64,000 nucleotides of DNA. It comes from Accumulibacter appositus. Its GTDB lineage: Bacteria > Pseudomonadota > Gammaproteobacteria > Burkholderiales > Rhodocyclaceae. Both the position numbers and the translations under genes were made by a program. The DNA is taken from assembly GCF_035440685.1 (NCBI RefSeq), contig NZ_DAORMW010000013.1. One strand, given 5' to 3'. This document shows positions 7,788 through 16,251 of the stretch, one piece after another. A model generated the notes under the pieces. That model saw only the letters and a program-made list of their open reading frames with translations, had not been told where the DNA came from and did no database searches. Within the stretch, counting starts at the first letter, position 1; each line of letters starts with the position of its first letter.

Positions 7788-8522
7788 ATGTCAGATACCC
7801 AGAGTACACTTTCCACACGGAATCTAAAGAAGCGCTACAAGTCGCGTACCGTGGTGCACGATGTCTCTTTCGAAGTGCTCAGCGGTGAAGTGGTTGGCCT
7901 GCTCGGCCCGAATGGCGCTGGCAAGACGACCTGCTTCTACATGGTCGTCGGCCTGGTTGCCTGCGATGGCGGTGACGTTCATCTTGACGGGCAGACGCTC
8001 ACGCATTTGCCGATGCACAAGCGTGCCCGCCTGGGCGTTTCCTACTTGCCGCAGGAAGCCTCCGTTTTTCGCAAGCTGACGGTCAGCGAAAACATCAAGG
8101 CGGTCCTCGAGCTGCAGAACCTGTCGCCCGACGAAGTCGAGGTGCGTGCCACGGAGTTGCTCGAAGAGCTTCATATCAGCCACCTTCGTCTCAGCCCGGC
8201 GACCTCCCTCTCCGGCGGCGAGCGTCGGCGCGTCGAGATTGCGCGCGCCCTGGCCACCGGGCCACGTTTCATTTTGCTCGATGAGCCCTTCGCTGGCGTG
8301 GACCCGATCGCGGTGCTCGATATCCAGAAAATCATCCGTTTCCTCAAGGAGCGCGGCATCGGCGTGCTGATCACCGACCACAACGTGCGCGAAACCCTTG
8401 GCATCTGTGACCACGCCTACATCATCAACGAAGGTGGCGTCCTGGCAGCTGGTCGGCCTGAGGAAATCATTTATAATGAAAACGTCCGGAAGGTGTATCT
8501 GGGTGAGAATTTCCGCCTCTGA
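7788..8522 (+). CDS. lptB: Lipopolysaccharide export ABC ATPase LptB
   Basis: LptB powers the LptB2FGC complex, which extracts LPS from the inner membrane. It has Walker A GPNGAGKTT, the Q-loop LPQEASVF, the ABC signature LSGGERRR, Walker B FILLDEPFAG and the switch His in ITDHNVRETL. The ending YLGENFRL is a hallmark of LptB that separates it from branched-chain amino-acid ABC ATPases. Usually lptB follows kdsC-lptC-lptA; here it follows recX, and those partners are not in the window. rpoN comes 82 bases downstream, preserving the common lptB-rpoN link. Confidence 0.96.
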   Translation: MSDTQSTLSTRNLKKRYKSRTVVHDVSFEVLSGEVVGLLGPNGAGKTTCFYMVVGLVACDGGDVHLDGQTLTHLPMHKRARLGVSYLPQEASVFRKLTVSENIKAVLELQNLSPDEVEVRATELLEELHISHLRLSPATSLSGGERRRVEIARALATGPRFILLDEPFAGVDPIAVLDIQKIIRFLKERGIGVLITDHNVRETLGICDHAYIINEGGVLAAGRPEEIIYNENVRKVYLGENFRL

Positions 8523-8604
8523 GCCCGCCGGTTTTTCAGCCACAATTCGAGAACCCTATGGGCGCTTTCCCCACCACCATGCGGCGACGTCCCCGGTTCT
8601 GTAA

Positions 8605-10041
8605 ATGATGCCGTCCCTCCAGCTCAAGCTTACCCAGCATCTCGCCCTTACCCCACAGCTCCAGCAGTCGATCCGGCTGCTGCAATTATCGACGATCGAG
8701 CTTGAACAGGAGCTCGAAAAATACTTGCTGGAGAACCCGTTGCTTGAGCGCGAGGAGGAATTCGCTCGCACGGCGGAGTCCCCCAACGCTAGCGACGAAA
8801 CGGCCGCCGACCCGGCGACGGCGGAGGAGCACGCAGAGCGTTCCGAACTCTCCGAACACCTTGAACAATCGTTCTCCGACGACGCCTGGCCCGGCGAGGA
8901 GAACGGCCAACACGGTTCAGGGGCTTCGTCCGACGACGAAGACAGCGATTTCCAGGATATCCAGGCTGCGGCGGTTTCGCTGCGCGAACACCTGCTATGG
9001 CAACTGGGGCTGATGATGCTCCCCGACCGCGACCGCGTGCTGGTACGCTGTCTGGTCGATGCTCTGGACGACGACGGCTATCTGACTCAGTCGCTGCCTG
9101 AACTTGCCGAATCCATGCCTGCGGAGTTGGAGATCGAGCTTGAAGAGCTGCAGATTGCGCTCAAGCACCTGCAGCATTTCGACCCCACCGGCGTCGGCGC
9201 GCGCAGCGCGCAGGAATGCCTGGCCTTACAACTCGAAGCCTTACCAATCGATAAGACGCGTACGCTGGCGCTGGAGATCGTCCGGCACGGCCTGGATCTC
9301 TTGGCCAGTCATGACTTTGTCAAGCTTAAGAAGCAGACGGGTTGCGACGACGACGCGCTGCGCGCGGCACATCTCTTGATTTGCGGCCTGAATCCACGGC
9401 CCGGCGCACAATACGCTTCGGCTGATACCCGCTACATCTCACCGGACGTGGTTGTCCGCAAAGTGCGGGGACAGTGGTCGGTAAGCGTCAACGCTGATGC
9501 CTTTCCGCGTCTGCGAATCAATAGTCTCTACGCCCAGATCCTCTCCCGACAACGCGGCTCCGGGCTCGCCGGCCAACTGCAGGAAGCGCGCTGGTTGATC
9601 CGTAATGTGCAACAACGGTTTGACACGATCCTGCGGGTGGCGCAGGCTATCGTAGAACGTCAGCGCCAGTTTCTGGACCACGGTGACGTAGCGATGCGGC
9701 CGCTGGTCTTGCGCGAAATCGCCGATGTCCTGGGGCTGCACGAGTCGACCATCTCGCGGGTAACTACGCAGAAGTACATGGCAACGCCGCGCGGGATTTT
9801 TGAACTGAAGTATTTTTTTGGCAGTCACGTCGGCACGGAAGCCGGCGGGGCGTGTTCAGCAACCGCTATTCGTGCCTTGATCAAGCAGTTGATCAGCACC
9901 GAAGAACCGAAGAAGCCGCTTTCGGATAGTCAGATATCCGAAGTTCTTGGCCAGCAGGGCATTGTCGTTGCACGGCGAACTATTGCGAAATACCGTGAAG
10001 CGCTAAATATTCCGCCGGTCAATCTACGTAAGTCCATTTAG
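8605..10041 (+). CDS. rpoN: RNA polymerase sigma-54 factor
   Basis: Sigma-54 directs transcription from -24/-12 promoters and needs AAA+ activators, one of which lies at 48889. The Gln/Leu-rich activator-contact region opens the protein (LKLTQHLALTPQLQQSIRLL). An acidic linker (about 50-115, rich in Glu, Asp and Ser) follows, then the core-binding domain. The helix-turn-helix region reads VLGLHESTISRVTTQKY, and the RpoN box ARRTIAKYREAL is near the C-terminus. Length is 478 residues. Two consecutive ATGs (8605, 8608) are possible starts, with no strong ribosome site at either. hpf and ptsN follow, a classical rpoN neighbourhood. Confidence 0.97.
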   Translation: MMPSLQLKLTQHLALTPQLQQSIRLLQLSTIELEQELEKYLLENPLLEREEEFARTAESPNASDETAADPATAEEHAERSELSEHLEQSFSDDAWPGEENGQHGSGASSDDEDSDFQDIQAAAVSLREHLLWQLGLMMLPDRDRVLVRCLVDALDDDGYLTQSLPELAESMPAELEIELEELQIALKHLQHFDPTGVGARSAQECLALQLEALPIDKTRTLALEIVRHGLDLLASHDFVKLKKQTGCDDDALRAAHLLICGLNPRPGAQYASADTRYISPDVVVRKVRGQWSVSVNADAFPRLRINSLYAQILSRQRGSGLAGQLQEARWLIRNVQQRFDTILRVAQAIVERQRQFLDHGDVAMRPLVLREIADVLGLHESTISRVTTQKYMATPRGIFELKYFFGSHVGTEAGGACSATAIRALIKQLISTEEPKKPLSDSQISEVLGQQGIVVARRTIAKYREALNIPPVNLRKSI

Positions 10042-10057
10042 AAGAAGGAGCCACATC

Positions 10058-10384
10058 ATGAACCTGCAAGTCAGTGGTCACCACCTCGATATTACCCCTG
10101 CACTGCGTGATTACGTCACCGGTAAGCTCGAGCGAATCACCCGTCATTTCGATAACGTGATAGACGTGAACGTGATTCTGTCGGTGGAAAAACTGAAGCA
10201 GAAAGCAGAAGTGACCGTTCACCTGGCTGGCAAGGACGTCTATGTCGAGACGGTCGACGAGGACCTCTATGCCGCAGTGGATGGCTTGGTCGACAAGCTT
10301 GAGCGCCAGGTCCAGAAGTACAAGCAGAAGTTGCAGGATCATCACCGCGGGAGCAAGATCATCGACCATATCGTCGTCGAGTGA
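10058..10384 (+). CDS. hpf: Ribosome hibernation promoting factor, short form
   Basis: HPF binds the 30S decoding centre and drives ribosomes into inactive 100S dimers in stationary phase. The 108-residue protein has the S30AE fold signature: MNLQVSGHHLDITPALRDYV, a basic KLERI segment, VTVHLAGKDVYVE, and DLYAAVDGLVDKLERQVQKYK. It lacks the C-terminal dimerisation extension of long HPF, so it is the short proteobacterial type. AAGAAGGAG lies upstream of ATG 10058, and the gene is 16 bases after rpoN. A GC-rich stem-loop follows before ptsN. Confidence 0.94.
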   Translation: MNLQVSGHHLDITPALRDYVTGKLERITRHFDNVIDVNVILSVEKLKQKAEVTVHLAGKDVYVETVDEDLYAAVDGLVDKLERQVQKYKQKLQDHHRGSKIIDHIVVE

Positions 10385-10401
10385 TCGATGTGTCGTCTGC
10401 G

Positions 10402-10437
10402 CACGGGGGGCCGGCAGCAATCGCCGGCCGGCCCGTG
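10402..10437 (+). terminator. Stem-loop between hpf and ptsN
   Basis: The arms GGGCCGGC (10408-10415) and GCCGGCCC (10427-10434) pair perfectly, with CAC/GTG extending the stem beyond a 3-base bulge. The run after it (TGTTTCCC) is only weakly T-rich. It may attenuate transcription or stabilise the hpf message rather than end it fully. Confidence 0.4.
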
Positions 10438-10489
10438 TGTTTCCCAGTTTGAATCAATTCACGTCAGCCTTTTTTCGGGTTTTTGTCGC

Positions 10490-10942
10490 ATGAGCCAGAT
10501 TACCCAGTTACTTCCCCTCGAAAACATAATTCTTGATCTCGACGCAAGTAGTAAGAAACGCGTCTTTGAGCACGTGGGGCTCCTTTTTGAAAACTATCTC
10601 GGGATTGCGCGCAGCACCGTGTTCGACAGCCTGTTCGCGCGCGAAAAGCTCGGGTCTACGGGGCTTGGCCAGGGCGTGGCCATTCCACACGGCCGTATCA
10701 AGGGCTTGAAAGATGCCACGGGCGCCTTCCTGCGCCTGGCGGCACCGGTGCCGTTCGATTCTCCGGACGGCAAGCCGGTTTCGCTGTTGTTCGTCCTGCT
10801 GGTTCCCGAAGTGGCGACTGAGCAGCATCTGCAAATCCTCTCTGAGTTGGCACAGCACTTTTCTGACCGCGCGTGCCGCGAAGCTCTTGCCAGTGCCATC
10901 GACTCGAATAGCGTTCGCCAGATCTTTGCCGACGGAACATGA
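10490..10942 (+). CDS. ptsN: Nitrogen PTS enzyme IIA (PtsN)
   Basis: PtsN is the phosphorylatable output protein of the nitrogen-related phosphotransferase system, which regulates potassium transport, carbon/nitrogen balance and storage in proteobacteria. The 150-residue protein shows the EIIA-Ntr fold, with the phospho-accepting His in GVAIPHGRIKG. FDSPDGKPVSLLFVLLVPE and HLQILSELAQHFSD follow. I begin at ATG 10490 (MSQITQLLPL), matching the family; an upstream in-frame extension to 10388 has no counterpart and crosses the stem-loop. Its stop overlaps the hprK start (ATGA). EI-Ntr and NPr are not in the window. Confidence 0.93.
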   Translation: MSQITQLLPLENIILDLDASSKKRVFEHVGLLFENYLGIARSTVFDSLFAREKLGSTGLGQGVAIPHGRIKGLKDATGAFLRLAAPVPFDSPDGKPVSLLFVLLVPEVATEQHLQILSELAQHFSDRACREALASAIDSNSVRQIFADGT

Positions 10943-11883
10943 GCGTCTCGCGTCAGTTCAGCGTGGTCCAGCTCTATGAGGATCACCGAGAGAAACTGAA
11001 GCTGTCCTGGATCGTGGCAGTCGGCGTCGACCGCCAGATCGAGCTCAAAGAACAGAGTAATTACGGTGCCGATGTAGTCGGCCACCTCAACCTGATCCAC
11101 CCGGAACGGCTACAGGTTATCGGCCACGCCGAGCATGCCTGGGCGCAACGCGTGACCGTGGACCGCCTCCGCCAACAGGTGCGGGAGTTGATGGCGGCCA
11201 AACCGCCGGCGCTGATCATCGCCGACAATCTGGACATCCTGCCGGCGATTCGCGAGGGTTGTGAGTCGACGCAGACGCCGTTGTTTGTCAGCTCGAAACC
11301 GTGCTCTGCGGTCATCGACTTGCTGCGGATCTACCTTTCGCGCCGTCTGGCCGGTTCGACATCAATGCATGGCGTGTTGATGGATGTTTTCGGGATGGGT
11401 GTCCTGATCACTGGCGATTCCGGTGTCGGCAAGAGCGAACTGGCACTTGAACTAATTTCGCGCGGCCACGGTTTGGTCGCGGATGACGTCGTCGAGCTCG
11501 CATGTATCGCGCCGACAACGATCGAGGGGCGTTGCCCAAGCATGTTGCGAGATTATCTGGAAGTTCGCGGTCTTGGCTTGCTCAACATCCGCACCATTTT
11601 CGGCGAGACAGCTTCGCGCCGGAAAATGAAGCTCAAGTTGATTGCGCACCTGCAAAGGCCGTTAAGCAGCAGCGATGGACCACGCCTGCCTCTCGATGCC
11701 CAGTCGCAGGATATTCTCGGTTTGCCGATACGCAAGGTCGTAATCCCTGTCGCCGCCGGGCGAAACATTGCGGTGCTGCTCGAAGCTGCGGTCCGCAACA
11801 GTATCCTGCAACTGCGCGGTATCGATAGCATGGGCGATTTTATCGATCGCCAGCAGCAGGCGCTGCTTGACGAAGACCTCTAG
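10939..11883 (+). CDS. hprK: HPr kinase/phosphorylase
   Basis: HprK phosphorylates HPr-like proteins on serine and reverses it, acting as a sensor of metabolic state. The N-terminal half (about 1-130) is the regulatory domain. The kinase half has the P-loop GDSGVGKSEL (about 154-163), an acidic ADDVVEL stretch and the family signature EVRGLGLLNIRTIFGETA. The C-terminus folds as the K-loop helix. It overlaps ptsN by four bases, the usual partnership in betaproteobacteria, where ptsN-hprK sits downstream of rpoN-hpf. rapZ and ptsH, common further downstream, are not present here. Confidence 0.95.
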   Translation: MSVSRQFSVVQLYEDHREKLKLSWIVAVGVDRQIELKEQSNYGADVVGHLNLIHPERLQVIGHAEHAWAQRVTVDRLRQQVRELMAAKPPALIIADNLDILPAIREGCESTQTPLFVSSKPCSAVIDLLRIYLSRRLAGSTSMHGVLMDVFGMGVLITGDSGVGKSELALELISRGHGLVADDVVELACIAPTTIEGRCPSMLRDYLEVRGLGLLNIRTIFGETASRRKMKLKLIAHLQRPLSSSDGPRLPLDAQSQDILGLPIRKVVIPVAAGRNIAVLLEAAVRNSILQLRGIDSMGDFIDRQQQALLDEDL

Positions 11884-11927
11884 CGGTGGCTTAATCATAA
11901 GGCTTCCTCAACCTAGGAGAAACCCCG

Positions 11928-12290
11928 ATGAAAGCTCTGACCGCGATTGTCGCTCTTGTCTTCGCCACCGGCGGCGCCTTTGCCGCCGAAGGAAAGAAGG
12001 AGCCCTCAGAAGCCCAGAAGGCACAACAGGAGAAGATGAAGTTCTGTAATGCCGACGCCAAGGAAAAGGCCCTGACGGGCGATGAGCGCAAGCAATTCAT
12101 GAGTAACTGCCTCAAGAAGGCGCCGGCCGAAGCTGCTCCGGCAGCCGCGCCGGCCGAGGCGAGTCCGGCAGCCGCGCCGGCCAAGACGAGTCAGCAGAAC
12201 AAGATGAAGGAGTGTAACGCCACCGCTAGCAGCAAGGGGCTCAAGGGTGACGAGCGCAAGGCCTTCATGAGCGAGTGCCTTAAAGCTTAA
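11928..12290 (+). CDS. PsiF-repeat secreted protein
   Basis: A 120-residue exported protein with a clear signal peptide (MKALTAIVALVFATGGAFA, cleavage near residue 20). It has two PsiF repeats of the form KM.(F/E)CN..A..K.L.GDERK.FM(S).CL(K), at about 36-63 and 92-118, each with two cysteines. An Ala/Pro/Glu-rich linker with an internal duplication separates them. The E. coli relative is phosphate-starvation inducible, but its function is unknown and I see no clear Pho box here. The ribosome site AGGAG precedes ATG 11928. A strong terminator lies 43 bases after the stop, and the gene appears monocistronic. Confidence 0.88.
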   Translation: MKALTAIVALVFATGGAFAAEGKKEPSEAQKAQQEKMKFCNADAKEKALTGDERKQFMSNCLKKAPAEAAPAAAPAEASPAAAPAKTSQQNKMKECNATASSKGLKGDERKAFMSECLKA

Positions 12291-12332
12291 GCAACAAGCG
12301 CAGCATACGAGCGTCGGAGGATGGCTCGCGGG

Positions 12333-12360
12333 CGCCGGCTCTCATCGGAGCCGGCGTTTT
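12333..12360 (+). terminator. Rho-independent terminator after the psiF-like gene
   Basis: The perfect 9-bp arms CGCCGGCTC (12333-12341) and GAGCCGGCG (12348-12356) have a 6-base loop and are followed by TTTT (12357-12360). The end overlaps the stop of the convergent gene. Confidence 0.85.
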
Positions 12361-12817
12361 AGTTCTGCTGGTCGGTACCGACCAAGGTTTTTGGGGTTGT
12401 GCGCCGCACCGAGTTTGCGTCGCCATCGGCTACATCGGCAAGGAGCTTTCCCAGCGTGGCGTGGTCGATGCGTCCCACTGGAAGGCTGACCACGTAAGCC
12501 TGGCGGTGGCGCTTGCAGCGTTTTTCCAGCCGCCGATGCGCGTCCTGAGAGCTCGCATAGAGATGGTCAAGAAAGGCATTACACGTCGCCCAACGTCCTG
12601 CCGGCGTACGTAACACGGCAATCGCGCGGCCGCCGTCTAGAAAGGCAAGCAGGCAATTCGAATCACGGGCGGCCCAGGAAGCGGCCACCAGGTCCATCGC
12701 CTCGGGTCGCGGCACACACGCAGCGATTAACGCGTCTAGCGGGGAATCATGCTCGGAACGAGCAAGTGCCGGGAAGTAAAGCTGCGCAGGGTGCGCGCGT
12801 CTGGCGAGCGAGGTCAT
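12359..12817 (-). CDS. Hypothetical protein, 152 residues
   Basis: An open frame on the minus strand, divergent from the ubiH-like gene and convergent with the psiF-like gene. The translation has ordinary composition for this genome, with hydrophobic and charged segments alternating (SPLDALIAACVPRPEAMDLVA, LLAFLDGGRAIAVLRTPAGRW). A basic stretch RRLEKRCKRHRQAYVVSL comes next. No signal peptide or membrane segment is evident and I do not recognise a domain. No competing plus-strand frame spans the region, which supports it being a gene. Its last codon lies inside the neighbouring terminator's T-tract. Confidence 0.5.
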   Translation of the reverse strand: MTSLARRAHPAQLYFPALARSEHDSPLDALIAACVPRPEAMDLVAASWAARDSNCLLAFLDGGRAIAVLRTPAGRWATCNAFLDHLYASSQDAHRRLEKRCKRHRQAYVVSLPVGRIDHATLGKLLADVADGDANSVRRTTPKTLVGTDQQN

Positions 12818-12899
12818 CGCTGTGAGCTTCTAACACCCTTGGCTGTTTTTGTAAAATATGGATCCTAGGAGCGCAAGGTTATTTCCGAGCCCCATCTGC

Positions 12900-14072
12900 A
12901 TGCAAGCTAGCGAGTTCGATGTTCTCATTGTCGGTGGCGGTCTGGCGGGCCTCGCGCTGGCTTGCGCGCTACGCGACACCCGCCTCAGGCTTGGCCTGGT
13001 TGAGCAGCGTCCGCCGCAGAGGCCAGCGGGCTGGGATGTGCGCGTCTATGCACTTTCGCCGGCCAACGCCGCCTTCCTGCAGGAAATCGGTGTCTGGAAG
13101 CACATGGCTGCCGAGCGGATCGCGGCGATTCAGAGCATGGAGATTTTCGGTGACTCTGGCGCAGCGCTCCATTTTTCGGCTTATGAGACGGGCTTGCCGG
13201 AGCTGGGCTGGATTCTGGAGTCGTCGCTGATGGCCAGCGAGCTTTGGGAGAACGCCAAGCGTCAAGGAAATCTCACCCTCTGCTGCCCCGCCGCAGCGCA
13301 GTCATTGACAGTGAATTCCGCTGCCGCCGTGCTTACCCTTGCCAGTGGCGAGACGCTTTCGGCCAAGTTGCTGGTTGGTGCCGATGGACGTGACTCTTGG
13401 GTGCGCGAAGCGCTTGCCCTGCCGGCGATCGACACTCCGTATGGCGAGATGGGATTGGTGGCCAATTTCGAATGCGAGCGGCCGCACGCTGGAATTGCGC
13501 GGCAGTGGTTTCGTGCTGACGGGGTGCTCGCTTGGCTGCCGCTGGCCGGGAATCGCATCTCGATCGTTTGGTCCACTGCCGACGAGCATGCCAGAACACT
13601 GCTGGCGATGGCCGCCGACGATTTCTGCGCCCGAATCGCCGCCGCCGGCGGGCATCAGTTGGGAGCGTTGCGTTCGCTTACGCCTCCGGCGGCCTTTCCC
13701 TTGCGACTGGTGCAGGTGCCGCGGATCGTCGCCCCACGGCTGGCGCTGGTTGGCGATGCGGCACATGGCATTCACCCGCTGTCGGGACATGGCATAAATC
13801 TGGGCTACCAGGATGCCAAAGCGCTTGCGCGCCTACTCGTCGGCTCTCCGGATTGGCAGGATATTGGCAACGAGCGACTACTCCTGCGCTATCAACGCGA
13901 ACGGCGGGAGGAAACCCTGCTCATGCAATCCACCACGCACGCCTTGCACGCACTTTTCCGCGACGATTTTCCGGGGCTGAAGTCCTTGCGAAACCTCGGA
14001 ATGAACCTGACGAATGCTTTGCCAGTCCTAAAAAACTCTCTTGTGCGCTACGCAACAACCGGCGCCTTCTGA
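12900..14072 (+). CDS. UbiH/UbiF/VisC-family FAD-dependent hydroxylase
   Basis: A flavoprotein monooxygenase of the ubiquinone-ring hydroxylase family. It has the N-terminal dinucleotide motif FDVLIVGGGLAGLALA, the middle NAD(P)H/FAD motif LLVGADGRDSWVRE and the C-terminal FAD motif LVGDAAHGIHPLSGHGINLG (residues about 285-305). This last is typical of UbiH and COQ6 relatives. Which ring position it attacks (C5, C1 or C6) cannot be told from motifs alone. I start at ATG 12900 (MQASEFDVL), closest to family starts, although ATG 12858 is also open and neither has a strong ribosome site. dsbC follows 30 bases later. Confidence 0.88.
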   Translation: MQASEFDVLIVGGGLAGLALACALRDTRLRLGLVEQRPPQRPAGWDVRVYALSPANAAFLQEIGVWKHMAAERIAAIQSMEIFGDSGAALHFSAYETGLPELGWILESSLMASELWENAKRQGNLTLCCPAAAQSLTVNSAAAVLTLASGETLSAKLLVGADGRDSWVREALALPAIDTPYGEMGLVANFECERPHAGIARQWFRADGVLAWLPLAGNRISIVWSTADEHARTLLAMAADDFCARIAAAGGHQLGALRSLTPPAAFPLRLVQVPRIVAPRLALVGDAAHGIHPLSGHGINLGYQDAKALARLLVGSPDWQDIGNERLLLRYQRERREETLLMQSTTHALHALFRDDFPGLKSLRNLGMNLTNALPVLKNSLVRYATTGAF

Positions 14073-14102
14073 AACACCCTTATTGAAACCTGGAGAAACC
14101 AG

Positions 14103-14816
14103 ATGTATATGAAACTCGTGCCATTTGCCGTCGCTGCTGCGCTCAGCCTGCCTACCTTGGCAGATGAGGCAAGTGTCAAGAAGGCGCTCGAAGGCAAGCT
14201 TGGTGCTCCGGTCACGAGTGTCACCAAGACGCCTTATCTTGGCCTCTATGAAGTGTACACGGATGGCCAGATTGTCTACACGGACGAGAAAGTTTCGGCC
14301 TTGCTGGTCGGCTCTCTGATTGACGGCAAGACGATGAAAAACGTAACCAGCGAGCGGATGCAGAAGCTCACCGCGATCAAGTTCTCGGATCTTCCCCTGG
14401 CACAGGCGATTAAACAGGTGCGCGGTGATGGCAAACGCGTTTTCGCGACCTTCGAGGATCCGAACTGCGGTTATTGCAAAAAATTGGCAAAAGAACTCGC
14501 GACACTGGACAACGTCACCATCTATACCTTCCTCTACCCGATCCTTTCCCAGGACTCGTTGGAAAAATCGAATCAGATCTGGTGCTCCGCCGACAAGGTG
14601 CGGGCCTGGAACGACTGGATGCTCGACGGCAAGGCGCCGAGCGGAAAAGGCGATTGCGATACCACGGCGGTCAAGAAAAGCGTCGAGACGGGGCGCAAGC
14701 TGGCCATCAATGGCACGCCGACGATCTTTTTTGCTGACGGCGAGCGCATCCCCGGTGCGATCCCGCTCGCCAGGATCGAGCAGAAGCTCGCGGAGGCGTC
14801 CACCTCGTCCAAATAA
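14103..14816 (+). CDS. dsbC: Thiol:disulfide interchange protein DsbC
   Basis: Periplasmic disulfide isomerase that corrects wrong disulfides in exported proteins. A short signal peptide (MYMKLVPFAVAAALSLPTLA) leads into the N-terminal dimerisation domain (about 21-85). The thioredoxin-like domain has the active site EDPNCGYCKKLA near residue 120, and the cis-Pro loop INGTPTIFFADG comes late in the protein. A second cysteine pair (C..C around IWCSADK and KGDC) is conserved in DsbC. A GGAG site 7 bases upstream fits ATG 14103; ATG 14109 is an alternative. DsbC needs DsbD for reduction, and that gene is not here. Confidence 0.95.
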   Translation: MYMKLVPFAVAAALSLPTLADEASVKKALEGKLGAPVTSVTKTPYLGLYEVYTDGQIVYTDEKVSALLVGSLIDGKTMKNVTSERMQKLTAIKFSDLPLAQAIKQVRGDGKRVFATFEDPNCGYCKKLAKELATLDNVTIYTFLYPILSQDSLEKSNQIWCSADKVRAWNDWMLDGKAPSGKGDCDTTAVKKSVETGRKLAINGTPTIFFADGERIPGAIPLARIEQKLAEASTSSK

Positions 14817-14869
14817 GCTAGCCGGGAGGGCTGTCCCCGTGTCGGCGCGGCTGGGCTGCCGGCGTGCGC

Positions 14870-15601
14870 TCAGCCTTCGGTCAAGGTCAGCAGGATGTCC
14901 GCGTACCAGACACAGTTGAGTCCAAGTGCCTCATCCTGGTTGGGGTCGCGGAAACCAACATCGAGGCGCGCAGAGTGGACACCGAGCAGCATCCAGGGCA
15001 GGTCTCCGGACGCGCGATCCTCCGCCGAGACGCGCATGACCACCGGGGCACCGCTGGTTCCGCGGTGTGTGCGTGCGTCGGTGAGGAAATAGCCTTCGCC
15101 CTGAAAACGCAGCCCGAACGAAGAAGCGACGATGGCTTGGCGTACCACCGGCATGTGGTGCAACTGGTCCTGGAAGCCCAGCGGGAAGCCGACCACCAGC
15201 AATGAGCTGCCTACTTCAACCTGATCGAAGCGCCCCGGCAGGTGGCGTGGGGAAAACGCGTGGTATATCCCGGTTTCCGGTAGCGCGGCGCGATCGAGTT
15301 CGACAACCGCAACGTCGATTTCGCCTGCCGTATCGAGGCCTTGCCTCCAGACACGCTGGCCGTAGACGTAGAGGGGGATCGAGAACGCGGTCGACGCGGC
15401 GAGATTATCCGGGTTGGTATGCAGCTCGATCTCTATTCGATCCGGGAAGTGCTGGCTAGGTTCGTCGAACAGCACGTGCCGGCTGGTGACCAGAAACAGC
15501 CGCTGATCACGCCTGAAGAAAAAACCGCTGGCGTTGGTCAGCGCTTGCTGCTGATGAAAGGTGGCGATACGCGTGGCTGCGAGGAGGATCGATTCGATCA
15601 T
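14870..15601 (-). CDS. Trypsin-like serine protease without signal peptide
   Basis: The 243-residue product has the chymotrypsin-fold catalytic triad: His in FLVTSRHVLF (about residue 42), Asp in GEIDVAVVELD (about 98), and Ser in HRGTSGAPVV (about 188). The supporting blocks VGSSLLVVGFPLGF and GEGYFLTDARTHRGTSG are typical of the peptidase S1/HtrA-like superfamily. The N-terminus (MIESILLAATRIATF) is only weakly hydrophobic and there is no PDZ domain. The protein is therefore probably cytoplasmic or exported by an unusual route. It is convergent with dsbC and has no close partner, so substrate and role are unknown. Confidence 0.78.
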   Translation of the reverse strand: MIESILLAATRIATFHQQQALTNASGFFFRRDQRLFLVTSRHVLFDEPSQHFPDRIEIELHTNPDNLAASTAFSIPLYVYGQRVWRQGLDTAGEIDVAVVELDRAALPETGIYHAFSPRHLPGRFDQVEVGSSLLVVGFPLGFQDQLHHMPVVRQAIVASSFGLRFQGEGYFLTDARTHRGTSGAPVVMRVSAEDRASGDLPWMLLGVHSARLDVGFRDPNQDEALGLNCVWYADILLTLTEG

Positions 15602-15663
15602 CGCCAGGGTACCGGCTCGGCGTGCGAAGTGAGCCCAACTTGCAGTAGCAAAAATGGCCCTCT

Positions 15664-16098
15664 CTATCGACGACCATAGCCGTGATCACCGCGATGGTCC
15701 TCCCGGTGCGTGTTGCGGCGGTGGTCGTCATGGCGGCTGTAGTGTCTAAGTCTTTGCGACTGACGTGGCATGTAATCGCGCTGATACCAGTCACTACGTA
15801 CGAAGTAGACTGGCTGTCCGCAGGCCTTGTAGCTGCGACAGTGCTTGTGCCAGTGTTTGGCATGACCCGGGGGTACGTGCAGATAGACGGGGGCGCCAGC
15901 CCATGGTCTGCGCTCGACGACCATCGCTTGCCGATAGATCACCGGCGGTGGTGGGAAGGCGCCAAGGTCGACACGACCATAGAAGCCCGGCTGGCCGATG
16001 CTGATCGATACGCCAACTTCGGAAGAAAACGCGGGGGCGGTGCTCGCCGCGAGAAGCGCTGCCAGGGCGAACGCGAAAGTGCAGTGTGTCAGTTTCAT
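15664..16098 (-). CDS. Secreted His/Arg-rich protein of unknown function
   Basis: A 144-residue protein with a good signal peptide (MKLTHCTFAFALAALLAAST, cleavage near residue 25). The mature part begins with a Gly/Pro-rich stretch (GVSISIGQPGFYGRVDLGAFPPPPVI). A conserved-looking core follows, PVYLHVPPGHAKHWHKHC and ACGQPVYFVRSDWY, then a very basic His/Arg/Asp tail (HDDHRRNTHREDHRGDHGYG). Similar short exported proteins are common in Rhodocyclales, but no function is known. The His-rich tail could bind metal; that is a guess. The gene is transcribed away from rpoD's 3' end on the same strand. Confidence 0.7.
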   Translation of the reverse strand: MKLTHCTFAFALAALLAASTAPAFSSEVGVSISIGQPGFYGRVDLGAFPPPPVIYRQAMVVERRPWAGAPVYLHVPPGHAKHWHKHCRSYKACGQPVYFVRSDWYQRDYMPRQSQRLRHYSRHDDHRRNTHREDHRGDHGYGRR

Positions 16099-16251
16099 TC
16101 GAGACCTTTGATTGTCAGCATCCTCACCTAACGCGCGAGATCCTGGAAGCGCTTACAGCCAAATGCCGGACCATGGCCAGAATCGTGCGTGGATGCCTGC
16201 TGGTCTTGTTGGGAAGCCGCATACTCGCCGAAAAGGCAGGCCGCAACGCAC

